Source of the DNA: Gordonia jinhuaensis | Lineage (GTDB): Bacteria > Actinomycetota > Actinomycetes > Mycobacteriales > Mycobacteriaceae | Direction of reading: 5' to 3' | Assembly: GCF_014639795.1 (NCBI RefSeq) | Contig: NZ_BMGC01000013.1 | Span: forward strand, 1 to 64,000 | DNA length: 64,000 nt | Part shown: piece by piece, positions 36,808 through 46,073 of the stretch | Layout: each line of letters opens with the position of its first letter | How positions within the stretch are numbered: the stretch's first letter is position 1 | Position numbers and translations under genes: made by a program | The notes under the pieces: generated by a model | Told to the model about the DNA's origin: nothing | The model's database searches: none | The model's input: the letters and a program-made list of their open reading frames with translations, nothing else

Positions 36808-38822
36808 CCGAACACGTCCGCGACAGCTCAGGACCGGCAGGGCAGGCAGGGCCGATCGTGGCGAGTACGCCCGAGCATGTCGAGCGAGATCGAGGCGATC
36901 GGCAGACCGCCTCCACCGCAACGGGTCTGCTCGCCGAGCTGAACAGGGTCGGCGTTCTCGACGCCGCCGACATCCACGTCACGCGCACCATCGCCGCAGG
37001 CACCCCCGGAGGTCTACCCGAGCCGGTGATGTTCGCCGCGGCGGTGCTCGTACGAGTGGTGCGAGCGGGGTCGGTGTGTCTGGACCTCGCGCGACTCGAC
37101 GAGATCCTCGACATCGGCGCCGATCCGGGCGTGGCGCACCCGGACTCGGCCGAGGTCATCACTGCGGTGCGCGCCCACATCGGTTCTGTTGCCGGCCAAT
37201 CCGATGCAGACACCGCACGACTGCGCCCGCTGCGTCTGGTGGACACTCCCGCGGGAGAACTGCTGTACTTCGACAGATACTTCCGGCAGGAGTTGTCGGT
37301 GCGCACGGTGCTCACCGCCCGCTCGGCGGGCCGGCCGCTCGTGGACCCCGAGGTCCTGCGCGCGGCACTCGACGAACAGTTTCCCCGCACGGGTGCCGTC
37401 GGCGAACCCGATCGCCAGCGCCTCGCCGCCGCGGTCGCCGCGACCACCTGGACGACCGTGCTCGCCGGCGGACCGGGCACCGGTAAGACGTTCACCGTCG
37501 CACGACTGGTCGCGGTGCTCGACCGGCTCGGTCCGCATCGGCAGCGGGTGGCCCTGTGCGCACCGACGGGGCGAGCAGCGGCCAACCTCGCCGCCGCGGT
37601 GGCGAGGGAGTCCGAGGCGAACGACCGACCCGTGGCCGCCTCCACGATCCACCGGCTGCTCGGCACGGTGCCCGGAGCGTCGAATCGCTTCCGTCACAAC
37701 GCCGCCAACCCGCTTCCGCATGATGTGGTGATCGTCGACGAGGCATCGATGATGTCGCTGACCCTGATGTGTCGACTGCTCGAGGCCCTGCGACCCTCGG
37801 CCCGGCTGATACTGGTCGGCGATCCCGACCAGCTCGCATCGGTGGACGCGGGCGCGGTGCTGTCGGATATGACTGACCGGGAGCCGGATCCGCACGCGCA
37901 CAACGAGATTCTCGAGGCAGTCAGTGCCGAGGACCTCGCGGCCCCCGGCAGCGCCGTCGAGCCGGCGATCGGTCCGGTCGAGCATGCCCGCGTCGTCGGC
38001 GGGGTGGTCATGCTGCGCCGCGGTCGGCGATTCGGCGGTGTCATCGCCGAACTGGCCGATGCGATCCGACGTGGTGACACGTCGCGTGTTGCGGCCATCG
38101 TAACCGGTGGTCACTCCGAGGTGGTGCTCTGTGACCCGGACGGTGCCGGACCAGACGGTGCCCGCGTCGGTGCCGAGGATCCAGGAGCGCTCGCCGACTT
38201 CGACGCCGATGTCGTGGCGTGGGCGTCGGCGATGATCGCTTCGGCCCGCGTCGGCGACGCACCGGCGGCGCTGCGTGCGCTCAACGGCCATCGCGTCCTC
38301 TGTGCACATCGCGACGGGCCGTCCGGGGCGTCGTGGTGGTCGCGGCGCATCCAGCAACTGCTCGTGGACTCCGGTTTCGTCGCCGACACCCGGGTTCCCT
38401 ACGCCGGCCAGCCGTTGTTGTTGACTGCCAACGACATCCGGTCGGCAACCTTCAACGGCGATACCGGTGTGACGATCGACAGCGGAGACCATCGCCTACG
38501 CGTGGCCATCGAGCGCGGTCAGGACATCAGGCTCATCCACCCCGCACGGCTTCCCGAGGCACAACCCGTGTACGCCATGACCATTCACCGCAGTCAGGGA
38601 AGTCAATACGACGGCGTCTCGGTGGTGATCCCGACGCTGGATTCGACGATCCTCACTCGGGAACTCCTCTACACCGCGGTCACCAGGGCGCGTCATTCGG
38701 TGCGGTTGATCGGGTCGATGGATGCCCTGCTGGCCGGTGTTGATCGAAAGGTGCTGCGCGCCAGCGGACTTCGCACACCTCAGGATCAGTGGAGAGAGCT
38801 GGGCGCGGCCTCGCTACCGTGA
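36804..38822 (+). CDS. recD: Exodeoxyribonuclease V alpha subunit (5'-3' helicase)
   Basis: This 672-residue SF1B helicase has an N-terminal interaction domain, Walker A LAGGPGTGKTFTVARLVAVL (about 220-239), VIVDEASMMSLTLMCRLLEAL as motif II, LILVGDPDQLASVDAGAVLSDM, and the C-terminal MTIHRSQGSQYDGVSVVIPT with LYTAVTRARHSV. All helicase motifs are intact. It starts at ATG 36804, overlapping recB by 4 bp. The last 37 bp overlap, tail to tail, the coding end of the deacetylase gene on the other strand. Confidence 0.96.
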   Translation: MTEHVRDSSGPAGQAGPIVASTPEHVERDRGDRQTASTATGLLAELNRVGVLDAADIHVTRTIAAGTPGGLPEPVMFAAAVLVRVVRAGSVCLDLARLDEILDIGADPGVAHPDSAEVITAVRAHIGSVAGQSDADTARLRPLRLVDTPAGELLYFDRYFRQELSVRTVLTARSAGRPLVDPEVLRAALDEQFPRTGAVGEPDRQRLAAAVAATTWTTVLAGGPGTGKTFTVARLVAVLDRLGPHRQRVALCAPTGRAAANLAAAVARESEANDRPVAASTIHRLLGTVPGASNRFRHNAANPLPHDVVIVDEASMMSLTLMCRLLEALRPSARLILVGDPDQLASVDAGAVLSDMTDREPDPHAHNEILEAVSAEDLAAPGSAVEPAIGPVEHARVVGGVVMLRRGRRFGGVIAELADAIRRGDTSRVAAIVTGGHSEVVLCDPDGAGPDGARVGAEDPGALADFDADVVAWASAMIASARVGDAPAALRALNGHRVLCAHRDGPSGASWWSRRIQQLLVDSGFVADTRVPYAGQPLLLTANDIRSATFNGDTGVTIDSGDHRLRVAIERGQDIRLIHPARLPEAQPVYAMTIHRSQGSQYDGVSVVIPTLDSTILTRELLYTAVTRARHSVRLIGSMDALLAGVDRKVLRASGLRTPQDQWRELGAASLP

Positions 38823-39595
38823 TCGAGGACCACTGCACCGGGCAACAACAGCCCGCCAGGTCCCAGATCTCGGCGCAGATAGCTTTCGGTGCCGATGAAG
38901 TACGCGCGCTGCTCGGCATCGAGTGCCGTCAGGATCCGCAGCGCGGAACTGCGACGTATCTCCGATTCGTGCGACATCAGCGCCGACCACTTGCGGTCGA
39001 GGTAGGGCCGTACGTCGACCTCCACGTCGATCCGGTCGTCGTCGGTGCCGGGCAGGTGATCGTCGTCGGGCGCCGCGGTGCGCGTCGTTCGCTCCCAGGT
39101 GGCGCGCGCCAGCGATTTCGGGGGTGTGACCATGTACAGCGACGAGACATGCCAGGCAGGCCCGGCGTCCGGGTAGAGCACACCCAGTGCGGCGTCGTCG
39201 ACCGCCGCCACCACGATTCGGTGCGTGTGGATGTGGTCGGGGTGGCCGTAGACACCGTAGCCGTCGTAGGTGACCACGACATCGGGCCGGAAATCGCGGA
39301 TCTGGGCGACCAGCGCGCCGATCTCCGTGTCGAGGTCAGCGCGGCAGAAGGGCAGCTCGTCGGGCGCCGACTCGGGCACACCGGCGTCCGCGTAACGCAG
39401 CAGACGCGGTGCACCGGCACCGAGGAAGTCCAGTGATCTGCACAGTTCGTCGTAGCGTCTGGTGCCCTCGGTCCACGTGCAGGTGAGCACCGCCACCCGC
39501 CACCCGGCTTCGGCTGCGGCCACGGTGGTGCCGCCCGTCCAGAGCGCCTCGTCGTCGGGGTGCGCATGTACGAACAGCACGCTCGGTGTGGACAC
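38786..39595 (-). CDS. PIG-L/MshB-family zinc N-deacetylase
   Basis: This 269-residue LmbE/PIG-L deacetylase has the zinc motif VLFVHAHPDDEALWTGG at the N-terminus and YGHPDHIHTHRIV around residue 140. MshB of this family removes the acetyl group from GlcNAc-inositol in mycothiol synthesis, and Mca cleaves mycothiol conjugates. This protein is short of Mca-specific features and could be MshB or a related sugar deacetylase; I cannot separate them by eye. GTG 39595 follows GAGGAG. Its 3' end overlaps recD by 37 bp on the opposite strand, so there is no room for a separate terminator. Confidence 0.85.
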   Translation of the reverse strand: MSTPSVLFVHAHPDDEALWTGGTTVAAAEAGWRVAVLTCTWTEGTRRYDELCRSLDFLGAGAPRLLRYADAGVPESAPDELPFCRADLDTEIGALVAQIRDFRPDVVVTYDGYGVYGHPDHIHTHRIVVAAVDDAALGVLYPDAGPAWHVSSLYMVTPPKSLARATWERTTRTAAPDDDHLPGTDDDRIDVEVDVRPYLDRKWSALMSHESEIRRSSALRILTALDAEQRAYFIGTESYLRRDLGPGGLLLPGAVVLDHGSEAAPSSLH

Positions 39596-39794
39596 ATGTC
39601 TCCTCGGGCGGCCGCCGGCGGGCGAGACGATCGGTGCGGATCCGGCCACCGCTTGGCCGCACCGTCGAAACCAGCCTAGACATGCGCCGCTCGGGTGTGC
39701 CAGCAAGCACACCAGGCGACGGTGCAGCGGATAGTGTGATCACCGGCAGATCGGCAGCACCCGCATGTGCGGGTTGACCTTTGAGGACGGACTG

Positions 39795-40037
39795 ATGAGC
39801 GGCTCGAGCTCTACCGGTGGGCGAACAAGTATGATCAGCAAGGTCCCCTTCCGGGTGTGGATCGCGGTGGTCATCGTGGTGCTCGTGGCGGTCTTCATCG
39901 GCCAGAACCGGTCGGATACGTCGATCGAGCTGTTCTGGGTGCGGATCACCTCACCGCTGTGGTTCATCCTGTTGGTGCTGTTTCTGCTCGGCGGAGCGGT
40001 CGGCCTGGTGTTCGGCCGCCGGGGTCGTGGTCAGTGA
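39795..40037 (+). CDS. LapA/DUF1049-type small membrane protein
   Basis: This 80-residue protein has two transmembrane helices (about 20-38 VWIAVVIVVLVAVFIGQN; about 52-72 LWFILLVLFLLGGAVGLVFG) separated by the LapA hallmark NRSDTSIELFWVRITSPLW. LapA-type proteins help assemble envelope components in other bacteria; the function here is unknown. ATG 39795 has GAGGACGG upstream. Its TGA overlaps the GTG of the next gene (GTGA). Confidence 0.85.
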   Translation: MSGSSSTGGRTSMISKVPFRVWIAVVIVVLVAVFIGQNRSDTSIELFWVRITSPLWFILLVLFLLGGAVGLVFGRRGRGQ

Positions 40038-42100
40038 GCACAGAAGACCCGAAGAGCGAGGACCCGAAAAGCGCGGGAGACCCGAAGAGCGAGGACCCGA
40101 AAAGCGCGGGAGACCCGAGGAGCGAGGATCCGAAGAGCGCGGGAGACCCGAAGAGCGCTGAGGAGCCGAAGTCCACGGGCGAGCCCGACTCCACGCGCTC
40201 GGAGAATGCCGACACGACCGAACCGACCGACGCTGCGGCGCAGTCCACGGAATCGACCACCGCGTCGACCGGTACGGACGGCGATCATGTCGATCGGGGA
40301 CACCGGCCGCATCGCGGTCGGCGCGCACGACATGCCCGGTCGGCCGACGACACCACCGGCGCCGCGGCGACGCAGACTGATCCCGATGAGCGGGTGTCGG
40401 CAGACGCGCACGACAACAAGGCAACCGGCGACACCGACGAACAGCCGTGGTTCCGGCGGGAACTGACACGGTATTTCCGGCACTTCAGTTTCTTCGGTGT
40501 CGTGCTGGGCCTGGTGCTCCTGTGGGCGTCCACCACGCCGTCGTTGCTGCCCCGGGGTCCGCTGTTCCAGGGTCTGGTGAGCGGCGGATCGTTCGCGATC
40601 GGCTACATGGTCGGGGCATTCCTGTCGTGGCTGGTCAAGTTCATGACCTCCCGCGACTCACTGCCGCGCCCGCACCGCGTGTTGTGGTGGATCGTCGGAG
40701 TCGTCGCGGTGGTGGGGTCGGTGCTGGCGTTCTACTGGTTCCAGCGCTGGCAGAACGAGATCCGTGACCTCATGGGTATGAGTCACCTCCCGTGGACCGC
40801 CTATCCCATCGCGGTGGCCGTCGCGATCGTCGTCGCCATCGTCTTGGTGATCATCGGTCAGCTCTGGGGTGCGCTGGTGCGATGGCTCTCGCGGGTCCTG
40901 GGACGCTTCATCACCGGACGTATCGCCGCGGTGATCGGTTTCGCCGTGGTCGTCGCGGTGACCATTTCGGTACTCAACGGTGTCGTGGCCCGCGAGGGTA
41001 TGAGCGCGCTGAACAACGCCTTCGCCGCGGCCAACGACGAGACCCGTCCGAATTCCGTGCGGCCGACCAGCGAATTGCGTTCGGGCGGGCCCGGTTCGCT
41101 GGTCTCCTGGTCGTCACTCGGTCGGGAGGGTCGCATCGTGGTCTCCAACGGCCCCAGCGTGCAACAGCTCTCGGAGTTCAACGGCTCGCCGGCGATGGAA
41201 CCGATACGGGTCTACGCCGGCCTGGACTCCAGTCCCAGTCAGTCCTTCCGCGCGAACGCCGCACTCGCGGCCGACGAACTGGTGCGTACGGGTGGGCTGC
41301 GGCGCAAGATCGTGGCGATCGGCAGCGCGACCGGAAGCGGCTGGCTCAACCAGGCCACCATGTCGTCGCTGGAGTACATGTACAACGGCGACACGGCGAT
41401 CGTCAGCATGCAGTACTCGTATCTGCCGAGCTGGTTGTCGTTCGTGGTGGACAAGGAGCGTACCCGTCAGGCCGGCACCGCCCTGTTCGAGGCGGTCGAC
41501 GCGCGGATCCGCGCACTGCCGGAAGGGGAGCGGCCGAAACTGGTGGTATTCGGTGAGAGCCTCGGGTCGTTCGGCGGTGAGGCTCCGTTCGGCAACATCA
41601 ACAATGTGGTCGCCCGCACCGACGGTGCGCTGTTCAGCGGGCCGACATTCCAGAACCAGATCTGGGCGGATCTGCGCGGCCAGCGCGACAAGGGTTCGCC
41701 GGAGTGGCTTCCCATCTACGACCAGGGCAACAGCGTCCGATTCGTGTCACGGCCCGGCGATCTCGACCGGCCCGCCAAGCCGTGGAGCACCCCGCGTGTC
41801 ATCTATCTGCAGCACGCGTCGGACCCGATCGCGTGGTGGAGTCCGTCGTTGCTGTTCCGCCAACCCGACTGGCTCAAGGAGAAGCGCGGTCCCGACGTCT
41901 TGTCGAGTACGCACTGGATCCCGGTGGTGACGTTCCTGCAGGTGGCCGCCGACATGGCAGTGTCCGACCAGGTGCCCGACGGACACGGGCATTTCTACCT
42001 CAAGGACATCGCCAACTGCTGGGCCGCGATTCTGCAGCCACCGGGCTGGACGCAGGCCAAGACCGAAGCGCTGCGTCCGCTCCTGCGACGCAGTGCGTGA
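40034..42100 (+). CDS. Abhydrolase_9-family membrane alpha/beta-hydrolase with N-terminal DPKS repeats
   Basis: This 688-residue protein has three parts. First is an acidic, disordered leader of about 130 residues with an 11-residue repeat (DPKSEDPKSAG) in about three copies. Next is a membrane region with about four helices (FFGVVLGLVLLWAST; FAIGYMVGAFLSWLV; VLWWIVGVVAVVGSVLAFYW; VAVAIVVAIVLVIIGQLWG). Last is the hydrolase domain with the nucleophile elbow LVVFGESLGSFGGEAPFG and a late HGHFYLKDIAN His. This matches the Abhydrolase_9 family common in mycolata; its substrate is unknown. GTG 40034 overlaps the LapA stop, and its own stop overlaps the VIT gene start. Confidence 0.85.
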   Translation: MSTEDPKSEDPKSAGDPKSEDPKSAGDPRSEDPKSAGDPKSAEEPKSTGEPDSTRSENADTTEPTDAAAQSTESTTASTGTDGDHVDRGHRPHRGRRARHARSADDTTGAAATQTDPDERVSADAHDNKATGDTDEQPWFRRELTRYFRHFSFFGVVLGLVLLWASTTPSLLPRGPLFQGLVSGGSFAIGYMVGAFLSWLVKFMTSRDSLPRPHRVLWWIVGVVAVVGSVLAFYWFQRWQNEIRDLMGMSHLPWTAYPIAVAVAIVVAIVLVIIGQLWGALVRWLSRVLGRFITGRIAAVIGFAVVVAVTISVLNGVVAREGMSALNNAFAAANDETRPNSVRPTSELRSGGPGSLVSWSSLGREGRIVVSNGPSVQQLSEFNGSPAMEPIRVYAGLDSSPSQSFRANAALAADELVRTGGLRRKIVAIGSATGSGWLNQATMSSLEYMYNGDTAIVSMQYSYLPSWLSFVVDKERTRQAGTALFEAVDARIRALPEGERPKLVVFGESLGSFGGEAPFGNINNVVARTDGALFSGPTFQNQIWADLRGQRDKGSPEWLPIYDQGNSVRFVSRPGDLDRPAKPWSTPRVIYLQHASDPIAWWSPSLLFRQPDWLKEKRGPDVLSSTHWIPVVTFLQVAADMAVSDQVPDGHGHFYLKDIANCWAAILQPPGWTQAKTEALRPLLRRSA
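40044..40165. repeat. 33-bp coding tandem repeat (DPKSEDPKSAG units)
   Basis: Near-identical 33-bp units, each made of two shorter GA(C/T)CCGAA(G/A)AGC blocks, run through the leader of the Abhydrolase_9 gene. Copies differ by a few bases. This in-frame expansion lengthens a charged linker ahead of the first membrane helix. Confidence 0.85.
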
Positions 42101-42783
42101 GGGAAACCCCTGCGTTGGTCCGTCTTCCGCGATCGCTGGTTTTCGACATCCCACGTCTGATGGTGCACGCCAGTGACGGGGTGGTGACGGTTGCCGGTGT
42201 CACCGAAGGTATCGCCACCGCCGGTGGCGGTCGGATGGTCATCCTCGCGGCGGCGTTGTCGGCCCTGGTCACCGGCGTGATCACCATCGTCTCCGGCGAG
42301 TACACCGAGATCACCTCCGAACGCGACCTCAACGCCGCTCAGCTGGCCAGGGAACGCCGTCAGATCCTCGACGACCCGGAGGGTGAGCTCGACGAGCTGA
42401 CCCAGATCTACCAGTCGAAGGGGTTGACCCCCGACGTCGCGCGGGTGGTCGCCGAGCAGCTGACTGCTCGCGACGCGCTGGCGGCGCACGCCGAGGCCGA
42501 GCTCGACATCGACGAGTTACCCGCCACGTTGCACTTCGTGGCATCCGCGGCCGTGGCGTTCATGCTCGGCGGTGCGCTGCCGCTGACCGGGATGATGTTG
42601 ACCTCGGCATCAACGCGTTCGGACGTCAACATTGTGATCACGCTCACCGCCCTGGCGGTCATCGCGGCGGTCGGTGCTCGACTGACCGGATATGACGTGC
42701 GCCGGGGGGTCGTGCGTGCCGTGCTGATCGGCGGGGTGACGATGGGCCTGACCTATCTGCTGGGCTCGCTCGTGACGTTCTGA
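42097..42783 (+). CDS. VIT/CCC1-family metal transporter-like membrane protein
   Basis: This 228-residue protein has IPRLMVHASDGVVTVAGVTEGIATAGG, the N-terminal helix of vacuolar iron transporter-like proteins, then AALSALVTGVITIVSGEYTEITSERD. A cytoplasmic insert rich in Glu (about 80-145) and three C-terminal helices follow. VIT/CCC1 proteins export Fe2+ or Mn2+ from the cytosol; the insert could bind metal. The substrate is not shown by sequence. GTG 42097 overlaps the preceding stop by 4 bp, so LapA-like, Abhydrolase_9 and VIT genes form one coupled unit. Confidence 0.85.
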   Translation: MRETPALVRLPRSLVFDIPRLMVHASDGVVTVAGVTEGIATAGGGRMVILAAALSALVTGVITIVSGEYTEITSERDLNAAQLARERRQILDDPEGELDELTQIYQSKGLTPDVARVVAEQLTARDALAAHAEAELDIDELPATLHFVASAAVAFMLGGALPLTGMMLTSASTRSDVNIVITLTALAVIAAVGARLTGYDVRRGVVRAVLIGGVTMGLTYLLGSLVTF

Positions 42784-42938
42784 TCGTGCGCCGCACTGAC
42801 CGACCGCCCTGGCGGCGCCGGTAAAATGGATGCGCTCGGGCGCGCTCGGCGCCCCCCCCGACCCGACAACCCGTCGAGCAGACGTTCGCGCCTACTCGAC
42901 AACCATCGCGAGACACCTGTGAGGGAGGAGTTCTACCC
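42784..42938. promoter_or_regulatory. htpG upstream region
   Basis: The leader ends GAGGGAGGAG 10 bp before the htpG start. GGTAAAATGG at about 42821 could be a -10 element. A run of eight C residues lies at about 42852-42859. I see no clear CIRCE or HAIR heat-shock operator. Confidence 0.35.
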
Positions 42939-44915
42939 GTGGCCACCTCGACGCCCCCAGTCGAAGAACGTGAGTTCGCCGCCGAAACCCGGCAGCTCCT
43001 GGACCTGATGGTCCACTCGATCTATTCCAACAAGGACAGCTTCCTCCGGGAGCTCATCTCCAACGCCTCCGACGCGCTCGACAAGGTGCGGCTGGAGGCA
43101 TACCGGGACAAAGACCTCGGTGCCGACACCTCCGACCTGCACATCGAACTGGAGCCCGATACCGACGGCCGCACACTCACCTTGCGCGACAACGGCATCG
43201 GGATGTCGCGCGATGAGGTCGTCGACCTCATCGGCACCGTCGCCAAATCCGGGACCGGGGAGCTGCGCCGCAAGCTCGCCGAGGCCAAGGATGCCGCCGG
43301 CTCACCCGATCTGATCGGCCAGTTCGGCATCGGTTTCTATTCGACGTTCATGGTGGCCGACAAGGTCACGCTGCTGACCCGCAAGGCCGGCGAGGCCACC
43401 GGAACCCGGTGGGAATCAGACGGCGGCGGCTCCTACACGGTGGAGTCGGTACCCGACGTCGCACAGGGCACGCAGGTGACCCTGCACCTCAAGCCGGTCG
43501 ACGAGGAAGACAACCTCCACGACTATGCCGACCCGGCGACACTGCGCAGTCTGGTCAAGAAGTACTCGGACTTCATCTCGTGGCCCATCCGCATGGAAGT
43601 CACCCGAACTCGCACCGTCGAGCCGGCCGAGGAGGGCGGCGAGGAGACCACCGAGACGGTCGTCGAGACCGACACGCTCAACTCGATGAAGGCGCTGTGG
43701 GCGCGTCCTCGCGACGAGGTGAGCGACGAGGAGTACGCGGAGTTCTACCGTCACGTCTCCCACGCCTGGGATGAGCCAGCCGAGGTGATCTCGGTCAACG
43801 CCGAGGGAACATTTGAATACCAGGCTCTGCTCTTCATCCCGTCGCAGGCGCCGTTCGACCTGTTCATGCGTGACTCGCGCCACGGCGTGCAGCTCTATGT
43901 CAAGCGCGTGTTCATCATGGACGACTGCGACGAGCTGATGCCCGAGTACCTCAGGTTCGTCAAGGGTGTGGTCGATGCGGCAGACCTGTCGCTCAATGTG
44001 TCCCGGGAAATCCTGCAGCAGGACCGGCAGATCCGCGCCATCCGTCGGCGGCTCACCAAGAAGGTCATCTCCGCGATCAAGGACCTGCGCGGCTCGGACC
44101 CCGAGAAGTACCTGAGCGTGTGGACCCAGTTCGGCCGGGTGCTCAAGGAAGGCCTCGTCTCCGACCCCGACAACCGCGACGCATTGCTGGCGGTGGCCTC
44201 CTTCGACACCACGCACAGCGCCGATGAGCAGACATCGTTGCAGGACTACGTCTCCCGGATGAAGCCAGGCCAGAGCTCGATCTACTTCCTCACCGGCGAG
44301 AGCCGGGCCCAGATCGAGAACTCACCGCATATGGAGGCGTTCCGCGCCAAGGGGTACGAGGTGCTGCTGCTGTCGGATCCCATCGACGAGATGTGGACGA
44401 GCGCAGGCGCGGACTTCGAGGGCACCCCCTTCCAGTCGATCGCCAAGGGTGAGGTGGATCTCGACGACGACGCCGGCAAGACCGACGACGAGAAGAAGGC
44501 CGCCGAGCAGGAGAAGGAGGAGCGCCGCAAGGAGTTCGCCGACCTGCTGTCGTGGCTCGAGCAGACGCTCGGTGAGTCGGTGTCGCAGGTGCGCCTGTCC
44601 ACCCGACTGACCGAATCACCGGCATGTGTGGTGGGCGACACCTTCAGCTTCTCGCCGCAGCTGGAGAAGCTCTATCGCGCATCGGGGCAGGCGCTGCCGC
44701 CGAGCAAGCGGATCCTCGAGCTCAACCCCGACCATCCCCTGGTGGCCGGGCTGAGAGAGGCGCATGCCGCCCGTCCCGACGATCCGGCGCTCACCGACAC
44801 CGCCCACTTGGTGTACGGCGCTGCACTTCTCGCCGAGGGCGGCGAGTTGTCAGATCCGGCCGCCTTCGCCAAGACGCTGGCTGCACGTCTGACGGCGGGG
44901 CTGACGCTCGACTGA
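42939..44915 (+). CDS. htpG: Molecular chaperone HtpG (bacterial Hsp90)
   Basis: This 658-residue Hsp90 has an N-terminal GHKL ATPase with LRELISNASDALDKVR, LRDNGIGMSRDEV and GQFGIGFYSTFMVADKV. The middle domain has LLFIPSQAPFDLFMR and LNVSREILQQDRQIRAIRRRL with the catalytic Arg, and the C-terminal dimerisation part ends ERILELNPDHPLV-like (KRILELNPDHPLVAGL). Length is normal. GTG 42939 has GGGAGGAG upstream. It ends before a strong hairpin shared with the opposite gene. Confidence 0.97.
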   Translation: MATSTPPVEEREFAAETRQLLDLMVHSIYSNKDSFLRELISNASDALDKVRLEAYRDKDLGADTSDLHIELEPDTDGRTLTLRDNGIGMSRDEVVDLIGTVAKSGTGELRRKLAEAKDAAGSPDLIGQFGIGFYSTFMVADKVTLLTRKAGEATGTRWESDGGGSYTVESVPDVAQGTQVTLHLKPVDEEDNLHDYADPATLRSLVKKYSDFISWPIRMEVTRTRTVEPAEEGGEETTETVVETDTLNSMKALWARPRDEVSDEEYAEFYRHVSHAWDEPAEVISVNAEGTFEYQALLFIPSQAPFDLFMRDSRHGVQLYVKRVFIMDDCDELMPEYLRFVKGVVDAADLSLNVSREILQQDRQIRAIRRRLTKKVISAIKDLRGSDPEKYLSVWTQFGRVLKEGLVSDPDNRDALLAVASFDTTHSADEQTSLQDYVSRMKPGQSSIYFLTGESRAQIENSPHMEAFRAKGYEVLLLSDPIDEMWTSAGADFEGTPFQSIAKGEVDLDDDAGKTDDEKKAAEQEKEERRKEFADLLSWLEQTLGESVSQVRLSTRLTESPACVVGDTFSFSPQLEKLYRASGQALPPSKRILELNPDHPLVAGLREAHAARPDDPALTDTAHLVYGAALLAEGGELSDPAAFAKTLAARLTAGLTLD

Positions 44916-44977
44916 CCGCCGAGTCCCGGCGCAGGCGGCCGCGACTGGTCGGTGACCTCGAAGCGCGGGGTGATCAC

Positions 44978-45028
44978 GAGACGAGGACCCCGGGGGCGGA
45001 AGCGATTCCACCCCGGGGTCCTCATCTC
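44978..45028. terminator. Bidirectional hairpin terminator between htpG and uppP
   Basis: GAGGACCCCGGGG (44983-44995) pairs with CCCCGGGGTCCTC (45011-45023). Flanking CGAGA and TCTCG extend the stem past a one-base bulge. It stands between two convergent genes and can serve both. T-runs are weak, as usual at this GC content. Confidence 0.8.
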
Positions 45029-45056
45029 GTCAGATCGGCGTGCACATCCACTGCGC

Positions 45057-46073
45057 TCAGGCGAAGTGCACGATGCTGATCGCGCCGGCGACCAGACAGT
45101 AGACGACGAATGGGAACAGCGTGCGCGCGTGGAACCACCGGGCCAGAAAGGCCACCGAGACGAAGGCCGCGACGAAGGCACAGATCGATCCGACCACCAC
45201 CTGGCCGCCGATGCCATGACCCTCGGGTCCGAACAGCTCGGGGATCTTGAGCACACCGGCCGCCAGGATCACCGGGGTCGCCAGCAGGAAGGCGAAGCGC
45301 GCCGCGTCCTCGTGGTTGAGGCGCCGCAGGATCCCGCCGGAGATCGTCGCACCGGATCGGGAGATGCCCGGCAGCAGCGCGAGGATCTGACAGGCTCCGA
45401 TCATCGCGCCGTCCCGGTAGGAGAGTTCATCGATCGAGGTGAGATCGGCGGTGGGCTGCTCATCGGTGTCGTCGGTGCGCGCCGACCCCGATTCGGTGAG
45501 CGTGTAGCCGCGTCCGGCGCCCGCAGATCCGGCCTCGTTGGCCCCGACCGAACGCCGCGGTGTCGTGCTCGGACCCTCGACGGCCGTGCGCGTCGTGCGG
45601 ATCTGACGGCGCCGCAACAACTCTGCGGCCAGCAACACCAGCCCGTTGAGGAACAGGAAGATCGCCGCCGCCAACGGTGTCGCGAACAGCACGCGAAGCG
45701 GCTTCTCCGCGACCAGCCCCACGACACCGACCGGGATGGTGCCCACGATGATCAGCCACGCCAGCCGGGCCGGGGCGGTGTCGGCGCGTCGCGTACGGAT
45801 ACTCGTCACGAAACCGCCGACGATGCGCACCCAGTCGCGCCAGTAGAAAGCGATCAGCGCGAACGCGGTCGCCACGTGCAGGGCGACCACGAAGGCGAGG
45901 AAAGGTGTGTGCCCGCGGGAATTGGATTCGGTGACCAGACGCTGCCAGCTGCCGCCCAGCCATGCGGGCACCAGCAGCGAATGGCCGAGGCTCGACACCG
46001 GGAACAGCTCGGTGACCCCCTGTAACAGGCCCATCACCACCGCCTGCGGGTAGCTCAGATCACTCACGGACAT
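45057..46073 (-). CDS. uppP: Undecaprenyl-diphosphatase (UppP/BacA family), with central insertion
   Basis: This 338-residue polytopic protein dephosphorylates undecaprenyl diphosphate so the lipid carrier can be reused for peptidoglycan and arabinogalactan synthesis. The two active-site motifs are VMGLLQGVTELFPVSSLGHSLLVP (N-terminal Glu/Ser/His set) and LLPGISRSGATISGGILRRLN (about 240-260). Between them about 65 residues of polar sequence (about 155-220) are inserted, which typical 270-residue UppP proteins lack. The first motif is a divergent type (SSLGHS instead of SSSGHL), so this may be a paralogue. ATG 46073 has CAGGGGG directly upstream. Confidence 0.88.
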   Translation of the reverse strand: MSVSDLSYPQAVVMGLLQGVTELFPVSSLGHSLLVPAWLGGSWQRLVTESNSRGHTPFLAFVVALHVATAFALIAFYWRDWVRIVGGFVTSIRTRRADTAPARLAWLIIVGTIPVGVVGLVAEKPLRVLFATPLAAAIFLFLNGLVLLAAELLRRRQIRTTRTAVEGPSTTPRRSVGANEAGSAGAGRGYTLTESGSARTDDTDEQPTADLTSIDELSYRDGAMIGACQILALLPGISRSGATISGGILRRLNHEDAARFAFLLATPVILAAGVLKIPELFGPEGHGIGGQVVVGSICAFVAAFVSVAFLARWFHARTLFPFVVYCLVAGAISIVHFA

